From assembly GCA_963573315.1 (NCBI GenBank), contig OY752144.1, forward strand, positions 1,792,501 to 1,856,500: DNA of 64,000 nt, given 5' to 3'. This DNA is from Entomortierella parvispora (Eukaryota; Mortierellomycota; Mortierellomycetes; Mortierellales; Mortierellaceae). Within the stretch, counting starts at the first letter, position 1. Each line of letters starts with the position of its first letter. Under the pieces are notes generated by a model. It made no database searches. It saw only the letters and a program-made list of their open reading frames with translations, and was not told the DNA's origin. Both the position numbers and the translations under genes were made by a program. Positions 54,440 to 64,000 of the stretch are shown here, one piece after another.

Positions 54440-56572
54440 TTAGTCCTTTGAGAAGAACTTGTCCGTAAAGTCACGGCTGTCGCGGCGACTTGTGCGGTCG
54501 TTACGGTCGTTGCGGTCAGAGTTGTAGGACTTGCTGTTACCGCGACCATATCCACCGCGCTGCTCTCCATTGTCGCGGCCTCCATATCTGCTTGAAGAAC
54601 GACCACGATCGCCTCCTCTGTAGTTGTCACGGTCGCCTCCTCTGTAATTGTCGCGACCACTGGAAGAAAATCCTCCACGGGAACGGGATGATGACCGAGA
54701 TCGAGAGTTAAAGCCAAGCTTGGTCAAGAACATATCGCTCAGATGTGGGGGCTCGTCGGCTCCGAGATTAACGATATACTCCTTAGCAGATTCCAAAATG
54801 TCATTCTTTGGGCACGTCAAGATATCAGTCCGTCCGCTGTAATATCCTAGGTAGGCAGTGAAAGCGTCGCGAATCATCTCGGGGTCCTGGGCTTGCTTCG
54901 CAGCTTCCAAACGCTTCGTCAAGTGCTCGTCCTGCATGATTTCGTCAATGTTCTTGGCAGTCTCGTTGTGGGTCAAGGGCAAATCGTTCATAACATTCAA
55001 GAACCCCTTCTCGATGGGTGTAATCATCAACACGCCTTCTCCAGTCTTGCCTGCTCGTCCAGTACGCCCAACACGGTGAATATACTGCTCCTTTGAAGAA
55101 GGGATACCGACTTGAACAACCAGCGATACATCGGGGTAATCAACACCTCGAGCGGATACATCTGATGTAAACATGATAGAGCCGCGGCTCTTGCGGAAAC
55201 GATCTGAAGTTCTAGTGCGCTGCTCCTGAGACTTCTTGGAGTGCAGAGAAAAGAGACGGTAGGAGGTGAGCTCCTCAAAGAGAGAAGCATACAGCTGGGT
55301 TCCTCGAGTTGTAGGCAAGAAAACCATGACCTTTCCATTAGAATTCTGCGCCTTGTGTTCCTCAATGATACGAGCCAACAGAGGCAATTGTTGTTCATAT
55401 GAAGTGATGCAGTACGATTGGTTGACTTGCAAGTTGGTGTTGGCTTCATTGGGGTCAACGGTGTCGATGAAGGTAAAATCGGGCTTCAATGAAGTTCTGG
55501 CAATCGACTTGATTTGCTTGGAAACAGTGGCGGAGAAGAACAACGTCTGACGATCCTTGGGAAGTGACTCAACAATACTCTCGATAGAATCTTTGAATCC
55601 CATGTCCAACAACTGATCCGCCTCATCCAAAATCAACTGTAAATAGAGTGAGTACAGGTAAGAAAACGATGAATTCAGTAGACGTACAATCTCAATGGTG
55701 CACAGCGTATATGCAATGATATACAGTGTATGCAAACACATAAGCCACTTACTGTCTTGACGCCCTCCAACTGACGACGAAACTCTCCAACTGACTCGAT
55801 CATGTCGTTCAAACGGCCAGGAGTTCCAACAATGATGTCGACTCGCTTGTTGTTCAGCTGGCGGATCTGTTGTCCCTTGGATTCTCCTCCAACCAAACAG
55901 TGAACGTTGAATCGGTGAGGGCTAACCAGTTTCCTGGCCTCTTCGGCAATCTGCTGTGCCAACTCACGGGTGGGGGAGACAACCATGACTGTAGCCATGT
56001 CTCCATTCCGGAGAACTTTGGGATCCGTCTTTGCCAAAACTGTCTCCAACGCAGGGATCAAAAAGGCAAGTGTCTTTCCGGTACCAGTCTTAGCCTTTAC
56101 AAACATGTCAGAGTCTGTGGGCAACAAGGACAGAACCTCGGATTGGACCTTAGACATTGTCTCGTACTTGAAGACGTTCTTAATCGCCTTGGCGGTGTTG
56201 GGGTGGAGGGAGGCAATCTCGTCAAAACGAGTAGGGAGTTCATCGTCATCGATCTCTTCTTCACTCACAACCTCTTGGTTAACAGCCTGGAAGGCAGAAG
56301 AATGAGTGTGGAAGGCGGCGGATCGCTGCAAATATGAAGTAAGAGCGGGAAGAGCCTTGAGAGACGATAGAGCTGGTTATGTGTGAGGGCATTCCCGAGG
56401 CAACGGAGGATTGTTAGGAAAATGTGACTTCAGGGCGGAGAATATCTTTTTCAGGGGCGATGGGCCCAAGCAACAAACAGGCAGTACCTGGAACTGCACG
56501 AGGAGCAATGCGGGTAGCAGCTGCAGCCTGCACGGATGCCAAATGCATGGCGGGGCGGAGCATGCGAAGCAT
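54440..56572 (-). CDS. MSS116: DEAD-box RNA helicase, Mss116-like mitochondrial
   Basis: Exons (complement): 56488-56572, 55753-56372, 54440-55636; 1,902 nt, 633 residues. The N-terminus (MLRMLRPAMHLASVQ ... ATRIAPR) is basic and amphipathic, a likely mitochondrial signal. The helicase core is complete: motif I AKTGTGKT, PTRELA, TPGR, DEAD (LDEADQLLD, just after the second intron), SAT (FFSATVS), the SDVSARGVD region and HRVGRTGRAG. A helical extension follows, then a basic Arg/Gly/Ser tail with YRGGDR repeats, as in Mss116 and CYT-19, which chaperone group I and II intron RNA in mitochondria. The intron lies just before motif II. Confidence 0.85.
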
Positions 56573-56886
56573 TTTGAACCGGATTTGAATGAAGAGGAGG
56601 ATGGGGAGAATGAAGGAAAGGAGGACGGAAGGACAGGAGGGGCAAGAAACAAAAAAATAAAAAATCTCCAAATGTGGGTGGCTCCAAGTAAACATAAATG
56701 ACAGTCACCTTTTTTCTTTTTTTTTTGTCCGAAGGATGCTTTGTTACGTATTTCGTTGTCTGATGGTGGACCTTCATTTTTCCAAGAATATGTCATCATT
56801 ACACTTCATTCCCTGGGTTGTTGACAAGAGACTGATGTTGAATGATTAAAACTTCACTTTATTAGGTGAACTGCCTCGTGCATTTT
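56573..56886. other. Spacer between MSS116-like gene and TyrRS gene
   Basis: 314 bases, promoter of the MSS116-like gene and 3' end of the TyrRS gene (both minus). It contains A/T homopolymers around 56651 and 56709-56727. No other feature. Confidence 0.5.
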
Positions 56887-58764
56887 TCACCGGATTCTTC
56901 CCTCCTTCAGAGTCTTGACGCTCACAGAGCCAGCCTTTGTGCTGAACTCGAGGTCCTTGTACTTGGCCAGACCATCGGCGCCGACTTTGAAGTCTTCAGA
57001 GACCTTCTCAAAGATTAAGTGCTTAGGGTTCAACTTCTCGGGTGACGAGCGATCGGCCTGGGCATATCCCTCGAACTCGATCAGATCTCCAGCCTCAAGT
57101 TCCTGAGGGGGCTGCAACAACTCGACAACACTGTCATCTGGGGATGATCCTGCCAACAACATAGCACTGGAAAGTACACCCTGGAATTTACCAGGCTTCA
57201 GGTTGCAAACTGCACAGACAAGACGGTTTTGCATCTCGGCCAAAGGAATGTACTTTGCCAATCCTGAGACAACGGTGCGGATGTCTCCGTTGCCGCAGTC
57301 AACAGTCGAGATGTAAGAATTAGGGTTGGCGTCATGGACCTTTGCCTCCAAAATGCGGGCGACACGAATGTCCAAACGCGACACATCAACAGCCAAATTG
57401 GCATTGGCAGCGGGCTAATGGTTGCAAAAATATATGACGTGTGAGCAACGTCGATGGAACCCCCTCCCTCCATATTTACTCAATGTAGTGTAAAAGGTCC
57501 ATTACCTTGTTTGACTTGACAGGCTTACTCTTGGGCTCGGGCTTGGGGGAAGGGTAGGCGGCCTCCGTCAACTGGCGAAGCTCATCGTTGTCGAACCATT
57601 GGCGAATAGGGGCCAACAAAGTGTTGATTGAATCTGTAACAGCCTTCTTGAGGTCGCCAGGATGGACCTTCTTGTCCTTGAAATCATTTTCCAGATCCTC
57701 GAACTTGGTGTAAGTGACATCTCCCCCAAACTTCTCGGGGCGGATAATCGAAAAACTGGGCGTCTTTCCGTTCATGGAGCCAAGAGGGAACAGGACAGTC
57801 TTCACAAAGGACAAAATGCCGTTGTCAGTAATGTTGCCCTCCTCGCAGAAAGCCTTGCTCAGCTTACGCTTCACATTCTCTGGTGACTCCAGGAGATCAA
57901 TCTTGGAGTCGGGGTCCGAGGAAGACATCTTCGGGCCAGCAAGACCGGGCACCATAACGTTCATCAAATGAGAACGCTTCTTGTAGCCGATCATTGGCAA
58001 CATCTTCTCGGCGAACACAAAGATCTTTCGCTGATCCACGCCTCCGAATTGAGCATCGACTCCCAAAAATTCCTCGTCCAATGCCTGCATACCAGGGTAC
58101 ATCAATCCTGACAAAAGGGGCGATTCGACCTGCTTCACGACCTCAGCGCCGGCCTTCTTGGCATCACGCTCTGTAGTCTTGGAGCACAACTTCATGTTGG
58201 CAAGAGAATACTCTGCAGTCAATTGGTAAGATGATCCTTGGACGAACTTCAGCTTGTCTGTAGGCACTCCAATGGAAGTCAAGGTGGCCTTGATCAGCTG
58301 GGTATAGTATTCAGCACGTTTGCCTACAAGCTCCATAGGGGCCTTCATGTTGTCGAGGAAAGCATGAATATCGGCAATGAGAACAGTGATGTGGCAGCCT
58401 GCCTGAAGAAAGTCAGCAATCTTTGTCATAGCGACAAAGTAACCCAAGTGAGGCTTGCCAGTGGGAGCTATCCAAGAGAGAAGAGACAAAAAAGAGTCAG
58501 GAATCAAACTGTGTGAAGCTGAGGCCAATTGCACAATTCCAGCGCATCTTCTGAACCAGTATGCCCGAGCGATGAGGGTGATGCGATGTCAGTTCTCAGA
58601 TGTCCCTCCTTCGCCGGTGAGAGTTGAGCACTGCTCTTACCAGTGCCCCAGTAGATGTTGAGGTCGCGCTCAGCAAGAATGGTCTTAATTTGTGCCTCGC
58701 CAAGAACCTCCTGCAAGTTCCTGGAGATGATGTTGTACTTCTCGTCGGGTGTTAAAGACGCCAT
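56887..58764 (-). CDS. Tyrosyl-tRNA synthetase with C-terminal EMAPII domain
   Basis: Exons (complement): 58641-58764, 57506-58467, 56887-57414; 1,614 nt, 537 residues, close to human YARS1 (528). It charges tRNA-Tyr in the cytosol. The class I core has [14 protein letters not shown] (the HIGH-equivalent, formed across the first intron), an ADIHAFLDN loop, and [12 protein letters not shown] (KMSKS loop) near residue 220. A Lys/Pro linker leads to a third exon that codes a complete EMAPII/Trbp111-like OB-fold tRNA-binding domain ([15 protein letters not shown]-type start, [20 protein letters not shown], EPPxELxxGD region). The frame is kept across the 91-base intron, so this is a true fusion. 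Yeast Tys1 lacks this domain. Confidence 0.93.
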
Positions 58765-58895
58765 GGTATGGAATGATGATTGAACAATCGGAGCGAAGGG
58801 ATGAAAGACCTGAAAGAAGGGGTGGTCAGGTTTATTTTATCTGGAAAACACGATTTGGAACCTGAGTGGCTTAGGCTTTCTCTGAGTCAAAAGAT

Positions 58896-60094
58896 TTATT
58901 GAGATTGCAAAGGTCTGTCGGTGAGTCGTTTTCCTTGTTGGCTTTTTGGACCTGGATGAATCAGTGGCTGCGCCTGCGCCTGCGCCTGTGGCTGTTTATC
59001 TGACTCTTTAGGTGCTTTCGGTGCTCTGACAACAATGGGCATGGTCGTCTTTACCGATTTGATGTTGGTTGGGATCCAGGTAGCGCTATTGGCGCTCTGA
59101 TTCATAGTGGAAACATTTGCGTTGTCTATCTTGAACTTGCCATCGGCAGGCAGTGAATGTGGTTCTAAAGTCATATCATTGGCGCCACCATTTGCTGTTG
59201 CAACTTTCTCCGGAGTTATAGGTGTGACCTTGGGCAGCCACGACACCGACATCGGCTCCACCATGCGACTTAAAATCATGACAACATCCTCTGCTTCCTT
59301 AGACCCTGCCATGATTGCCATTGCACCAACAGCCTTCACACCCAGGACTTCGCTCAATTGTTGCTCCGATCCTTTATGAAAAGGGAAAAGCAATGTTGTC
59401 GGCATCATTGCCACCATAGGCCCAATGTGACTGTACAGGTGTGACGGAGCAAGATCGCCTTTACACAGGAATACGACGCTTGGGGGCGGGAACTTGACGA
59501 TATCCTGAATAGATCTCTCCAGCGTTTTCGTTACAGAGTTGATTCCAATTGATATTGACCGCAAAATCGACGGTACGTTTATCTCCAGTTCGTTTGACTG
59601 ATTTGTTGGCTCTGAAGTTGAAGTCATCTGCGTTGTAATATTTGGTGATGCCAAAGCCAAGTTTGTCTTTCTTTGCGCGTTGTTCTTCTTAGACCTTTTC
59701 GTTTTGGGAGAGTTGAGACTTTGCTGGCTGTGATGAGTTCGAATAGGCTCCAGCAATCTACGCAAATAAAAGAAGGAATAAATAAGACGGAAAAAGATCT
59801 ATTCAATGGCACATGCTGCGACTCTTGGGGCTTACTCGCAAAGGGCATCCAGTACTGTTGAGCTTTCATCGGCTGTCACTTCAGGCCTGTGGTCAAATCA
59901 AGTGGAGTGGGCAAGTCAGACAGATATGTTCGCACCCATTGTTAATGGGCTTTCATGCTTGCCTACCATGGAATATTGAAAGGAGTATCGAGCACATTCT
60001 TATATACAGTTTTGCTCTTCTTTGCTTCAGAGCGTAAACCACCAGAGAAAGTTGCCGCCTTGACGTTCTGGTTTTTCACTTGCTTTGTTGACAT
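58896..60094 (-). CDS. POP3: RNase P/MRP protein of the Pop3/Rpp38 (L7Ae-like) family
   Basis: Exons (complement): 59967-60094, 59836-59886, 58896-59757; 1,041 nt, 346 residues. The conserved core is GINSVTKTLER ... VVFLCKGDLAPSHLYSHIGP ... LFPFHKGSEQQLSEVLGVKAVGA, the L7Ae fold pattern in which Gly-Ile-Asn-x-Val-Thr begins the RNA-binding helix. The N-terminal part (KSKTVYKNVLDTPFNIPWP) also resembles Pop3/Rpp38. The C-terminal third is disordered, with a Gln-Ala repeat. Known role: RNA-binding subunit of nuclear RNase P and RNase MRP, which process tRNA 5' ends and rRNA. The middle exon is only 51 bases. Confidence 0.8.
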
Positions 60095-60378
60095 GGCCCT
60101 GTTGAATGACAGGTTTGTCTGCAAATTCCTTCACTAAAGAAACGAGAGTGAAAGACCAATGGTGTGCTGTTGAGCACGAATTCAGGACTGTTGCTGTCGA
60201 GGATGTCCGGCGTTAAAGATGTGAATTGAATGCTCCAAGAAAAAAAGTCGCGATGTTGACATGGTGGCGCTACAAGCCACCAGCTTCAAGGTGGGCGCAA
60301 CTCTTTCTTTCAGCACATCCCCCCTACTGCCATACACTTCATCGCATCACCTTCCTCCTTCCCTCATACAACTTCACA
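60095..60378. promoter_or_regulatory. Divergent promoter of POP3-like gene and cyclophilin H
   Basis: 284 bases between divergent start codons. Pyrimidine-rich stretches lie just upstream of the cyclophilin ATG (about 60305-60365). No TATA box stands out. Confidence 0.5.
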
Positions 60379-61148
60379 ATGTCACAGAATCCCATCGTAG
60401 GTGACTAAAACTGTAGTCTTGACTTCTAACGCAGCACTCACGTTGGCTCATTTCTTTTCGGTTACTAAAGCGCCACCATTTATTTTTGTCTCCAGGTTTT
60501 CTTCGACATTTCCATTGGCGACCGGCCAGCAGGTCGCATGAAGATGGAGCTGTTTGCCGACATTGTACCAAAGACTGCCGAGAATTTTAGGTAATTGTGG
60601 GGACTATGTATATGTAGTCAAAATAAGCAGGTCGGGCATATGCTAACAATATGATGTCCTCGTAGACAACTGTGCACTGGCGAATATAAGAAAAATGGAG
60701 TACCTCAAGGCTACAAGAACTGCACATTTCACAGAGTTATCAAGGACTTTATGATTCAAGGCGGGGACTTTTTGAAAGGAGATGGTACAGGATCTATGAG
60801 TATCTATGGTGATAAATTTCCCGATGAGAACTTCACAATTAAGCACACTGGACCAGGATTGCTCTCCATGGCCAACAGCGGACCAAACTCGAATGGATGC
60901 CAGGTATTTGATAGGCCATTGACTCTGGGAAAGGGAAATGACGAGAGGTCTTTCATTAACATGCTGCACATCTTTTATCCTAGTTCTTCCTCACATCAAC
61001 AAAAACAGATTTCTTGGATGGACGGCATGTTGTCTTCGGAAAATTGATCGACGGTCTGTTGACCCTGCGAAAGATTGAGAACGTGCAAGTCGGACCAAAC
61101 AGCAAACCCAAGATGCCAGTAGTGATCACAGAATGTGGCGAGTTTTAA
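60379..61148 (+). CDS. PPIH: Cyclophilin H, spliceosomal peptidyl-prolyl isomerase
   Basis: Exons: 60379-60396, 60496-60590, 60666-60903, 60984-61148; 516 nt, 171 residues. Proline cis-trans isomerase with the active-site series [33 protein letters not shown], and the Trp-equivalent position [12 protein letters not shown], where Phe replaces the usual Trp that binds cyclosporin; human PPIH has Trp there. The [11 protein letters not shown] start and the [13 protein letters not shown] end match PPIH closely. PPIH binds the U4/U6 snRNP protein PRPF4. Exon 1 codes only six residues; the GTAGGT donor is chosen because it gives NPIVFFD. Confidence 0.92.
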
Positions 61149-61179
61149 CCATAAAATGGATTTATAAACATGCGCGATC

Positions 61180-62395
61180 TTAGGCATCGTTGCTTTCGTC
61201 ATCATCATCAACGTCATCATCGCTTTCAAACTCGGTCCCTTTGGCAAGAACAGCTCTAATAGAGAATAATAGAGAATATTGTCAATCACATTATTGCAAC
61301 AGTGCGAGCGTAATAGCAGCGATATTGCTCGGGCTGGATGATCTTCTCAGAGATAAAGCGTACTTTTTCATTCTTGGGTTTAGTGCGCTGACGCCTTTCC
61401 GTTTCTTTAGCAGCTGCCCCTTCACCATCATTGCCATTTGACCTGTTTTCGATTTTGGTCTTCCACTTGCTGAATCCATTCCGCCGTGTGACACTAGTGA
61501 AAGTATCATCATTAGTTACAACCTGGTCAAAAGCCTTAACTGTCTGAACTGTAGTGTCGTGACTTACTGCTACCTGAGCTGAGAGCACTGGTCCGCCACT
61601 TTTCAATTTCCCGTTTTAACGCTATATTCTCTGACTTCAAGTTGTCGCGCTCCAGCTTTACATCATTGTAGCTTTTTTCTTTGGAGCCAGCTGGAGTAGC
61701 ATCAGGCGTTCGATTTGATATTACTGCCGATCCTTTGGGGGCGAGTGAGCACCCGTGTGCTTGAAAGAATTTCGCGCACTAGCATAGGAATTTGAGCAAC
61801 TATTAGACAGCGGAACATGGGCAGTACTAAGCGTGGATATCACTTGTTTACCTCAAATATGAACTCGCCCAACTTTTCGCCTCGACTTGTGTGACTAACA
61901 GGATACATGTCGATTTCAATCACCTCCAGTTGATCAGCATTGCCCGTGCTTGAGTGGACATCGTTATCAACGATGACCTTGCATTCTCTGGAATTTGTAT
62001 CCACTATATGGAAATATCCATCGACAATGGCCTTTTTGAATCGCTTTGCAAATGAACTCCAGTCTTTATCTCCTGTCTGGGATAGCTATGGAGAAAAACC
62101 CAATTATACGTGATGTCAGTCAGCACGGGTTCACAAGCCATAAAGACAAAACAGTCTGAAATGCGAGTTGAAAGACGTGTACCAAATCGTCAAGGTCCTC
62201 GCGGCGATATTCGCGCTCGAAGTAGGATTTTCCTGTGAATGCACTCAGAACCCAGCCACCCGCTTCGTCGTCTTCATTTGCGATCGAATCGCTCTTGGAG
62301 AGATGAACCTGAGAGCGGAAGACAGCCCTGCCATTGGCGGAATGGGTCAACTGGACAAGCTGATGAAGCTCAAATAAAGGAATGTACTTTGACAT
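61180..62395 (-). CDS. XRCC4-superfamily protein, PAXX-like (candidate NHEJ factor)
   Basis: Exons (complement): 62183-62395, 61852-62085, 61574-61778, 61364-61493, 61180-61255; 858 nt, 285 residues. Residues 1-150 look like the beta-sandwich head of XRCC4/XLF/PAXX (a strand set around GGWVLSAFTGKSYFEREY, then DLDDL, SFAKRFKKAIVDGYFHIV, and LEVIEIDMYPV). A coiled-coil stalk follows (YNDVKLERDNLKSENIALKR cut at about residue 205), then a basic region and a short tail, SALNPRMKK and GTEFESDDD. The tail parallels the PAXX Ku-binding end (INPGFKSKK followed by VDFD). Known role of PAXX: binds Ku at broken DNA ends and steadies end joining. The last two exons were chosen by reading frame; another frame is open through 61286-61490. 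No alignment was possible, so the call is tentative. Confidence 0.55.
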
Positions 62396-63029
62396 GGACG
62401 ACTGAATGTTAAAGATTGGTTAGAGGCGCAGAGGTGTCCATGTTTTTTTTTTTTTTTTTTTTGGAATTCATTTTGGTGGCAAAATAAAAAATGCCTTCTG
62501 GATGTTCTCCTCAGGACAAAAACAAGGGCGAGGACAGGAGCAAGCAAGCAACAAACACATTCAGGCAAGAAAACAGAGCCGGACCCCCTCACATGTGCCA
62601 AGGTATCGATCGTCAACAGCCGGTGGGACCACCTTTTATTTGCACTACAGTACGTCGCTGGGCTATTAAAAGTGGCCTCAAGCATGTGGAACAGGGCGGA
62701 GCTGTTCTTAACCTCTCTCCTCTCTTTAATCTCGAACAAGGTTCTCAAGACCAAGGCAGCGAATGGCGAAGCTCCATGGGCGGGAATGAGAGCAGTCACC
62801 ATTGTTGACTGGGGTGCCTGGCTCGTTGATTGCACCGTTGCTGTCTCGTCAAGCTCCTCCCAGGGGCAGGGCTACCGGACCTGAGCTCCGCTGGAGATCC
62901 CTTTCCTTTCCGCTCTCTTTTTTTTTTCTTCGTTTCTTCTTTCTTTCTTTCCTTACCGCCTTCCCTCCCAGTTTCTTCTCCGGATCTATACCCTTCTCAT
63001 CCCAACAAGAACAGAAGACGTAAATCACA
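62396..63029. promoter_or_regulatory. Divergent promoter of PAXX-like gene and omega-3 desaturase
   Basis: 634 bases between divergent start codons. It contains a run of about 20 T at 62442-62461, and a pyrimidine-rich leader at about 62905-62965 upstream of the desaturase ATG. The open frames here have no motif support. Confidence 0.5.
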
Positions 63030-64000
63030 ATGGCACCCCCTCATGTTGTCGAAGACCAGGTCCGTCGTCGTATTGTCGTCGAGGACGAGATCATGCCCAA
63101 GAAGCAGTTTGAGCAAAACTACGTTCCCATGGACTTCACCATCAAAGAGATCCGTGATGCTATCCCTGCTCACCTCTTTATCCGTGACACAACAAAGTCG
63201 ATCATGCATGTCGTCAAGGATCTGATCACCATTGCAGCTGTCTTTTACTGTGCTACCTTTATCGATACCTTGCCCTCGTTGGCTCTCCGTATCCCTGCCT
63301 GGATCGCCTACTGGATCATCCAGGGCACCGTTATGGTCGGACCCTGGATCTTGGCCCACGGTAAGCAGCCTCAATGCACGCACACATGCGCCATTCACCC
63401 AGAAAGCAACTGGACTTGGATAGCCTAGACGTCTCAGGAACGGAACACAGATTGTAATTCAGGGACGGTCGCTGCCACGAGGAAGAGGAAGAGTTTTTTA
63501 ATTTTCGAATCCCAACAAAAAATCAAAACAAAGGCAAATCCATGGCAGGTCGGACCACTAATCGTTCGCCCTCTTTGCTGCTGTCACGTTCTAGAGTGTG
63601 GGCATGGCGCCTTCTCTGACAGCAAGACTGTCAACACTATCTTTGGCTGGGTTCTCCACTCTGCCCTCCTGGTCCCTTACCAGGCCTGGCAGATGTCTCA
63701 CTCCAAGCACCACAAGGGCACTGGATCGATGACCAAGGACGTTGTCTTTATCCCTGCTACCCGCTCCTACAAAGGCCTTGCTCCCAAGGACGAGTCGCAC
63801 GACGAGCACCACCACGAGTCTGTCTTTGCTGAAACCCCTCTTTACACCTTGGGATCCCTCATTGTTGTCCTTACCTTCGGATGGCCATTGTATCTTTTCA
63901 TCAACTTCTCTGGTCACGACGCCCCTCACTGGGTCAACCACTTTCAGACCGTGGCCCCTCTCTTCGAACCCCACCAGGCCAAGAACATCTTTTATTCCAA
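63030..64000 (+). CDS. Omega-3 (delta-15/17) fatty acid desaturase, 5' part
   Basis: Exons so far: 63030-63360 and 63595 to the window edge; about 245 residues, roughly 60 percent of the usual 400. A membrane front-end-free desaturase of the delta-12/omega-3 family, in the ER, that adds a double bond toward the methyl end of 18- and 20-carbon acyl chains. Seen: [15 protein letters not shown], two transmembrane segments (near 80-100 and 240-), histidine box 1 AHECGH split by the intron, and box 2 SHSKHH. The third box, HxxHH, lies beyond the edge. The N-terminus starting MAPPHVV and the [12 protein letters not shown] region are, as I know it, nearly those of the Mortierella alpina omega-3 desaturase rather than its delta-12 enzyme. 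The intron is 234 bases, longer than most in the window. Confidence 0.9.

Noticed and set aside
61286-61606. Alternative C-terminus of the PAXX-like gene ending in a Tyr-rich tail
   Set aside because: That frame needs no intron after exon 3 but does not follow from the phase of exon 3, and it cannot be joined in frame to the acidic last exon. It remains the main alternative if RNA disagrees.
1-64000. tRNA, rRNA, CRISPR arrays, telomeric or centromeric repeats
   Set aside because: I looked for B-box-like sequences, rRNA blocks and spaced direct repeats and saw none I could support by eye.

Overview
The window is nuclear DNA of a filamentous fungus, most likely a Mortierella-type member of Mortierellomycota. 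The best lineage marker is the gene cut by the right edge: its visible part closely resembles the omega-3 fatty acid desaturase I know from Mortierella alpina. Short introns (about 50-350 nt, nearly all GT-AG), a Tf1/sushi-type retrotransposon, glutamine-rich regulators and animal-like proteins absent from baker's yeast (full intersectin, TyrRS with an EMAPII tail, a PAXX-like protein) fit an early-diverging fungus. All assignments come from reading the sequence; no database was searched. Exon sums are whole codons for every completed spliced gene model, apart from the low-confidence candidate upstream of MTQ1.

Positions 1-8713 are two nearly identical Ty3/gypsy chromovirus copies. Copy A (plus strand, intact gag and pol, two LTRs that look identical) sits inside the pol gene of copy B (minus strand). 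B is seen on both sides: 13 bases at the left edge, and 5' pol, gag and 5' LTR on the right. About 1 kb of gene-poor DNA follows, with a TCGA-rich tandem repeat and a palindrome.

9.7-34.4 kb holds large genes: MED15 (-) and intersectin (+) head to head, both with N-terminal polyglutamine; an IRC20/SHPRH-type RING helicase (-) ending 19 bp from intersectin; ZW10 (+), divergent from the helicase; and a LIM-LIM-C1-RhoGAP protein (+).

34.5-46.0 kb is a run of minus-strand genes: mitochondrial release-factor methyltransferase, a Myb/SANT-like gene with a frame break, an F-box/LRR protein, a small basic protein, eIF2B alpha, a FATP/Fat1 acyl-CoA synthetase and a promethin/LDAF1-like membrane protein.

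47.1-64.0 kb holds an Sfp1-like zinc finger protein (+), mitochondrial Hsp70, Vps17-like sorting nexin, Mss116-like helicase, TyrRS-EMAPII and an RNase P Pop3/Rpp38-like protein (all -), cyclophilin H (+), an XRCC4-superfamily protein resembling PAXX (-), and the omega-3 desaturase (+, partial). The genes are mostly housekeeping. Recurrent themes are translation and ribosome control (eIF2B, TyrRS, Sfp1, Pop3, Hsp70, MTQ1), membrane traffic and Rho signalling (intersectin, ZW10, RhoGAP, Vps17), and lipid metabolism (Fat1, promethin-like, desaturase). I see no rRNA or tRNA gene, no CRISPR array and no clear secondary-metabolite or defence cluster.
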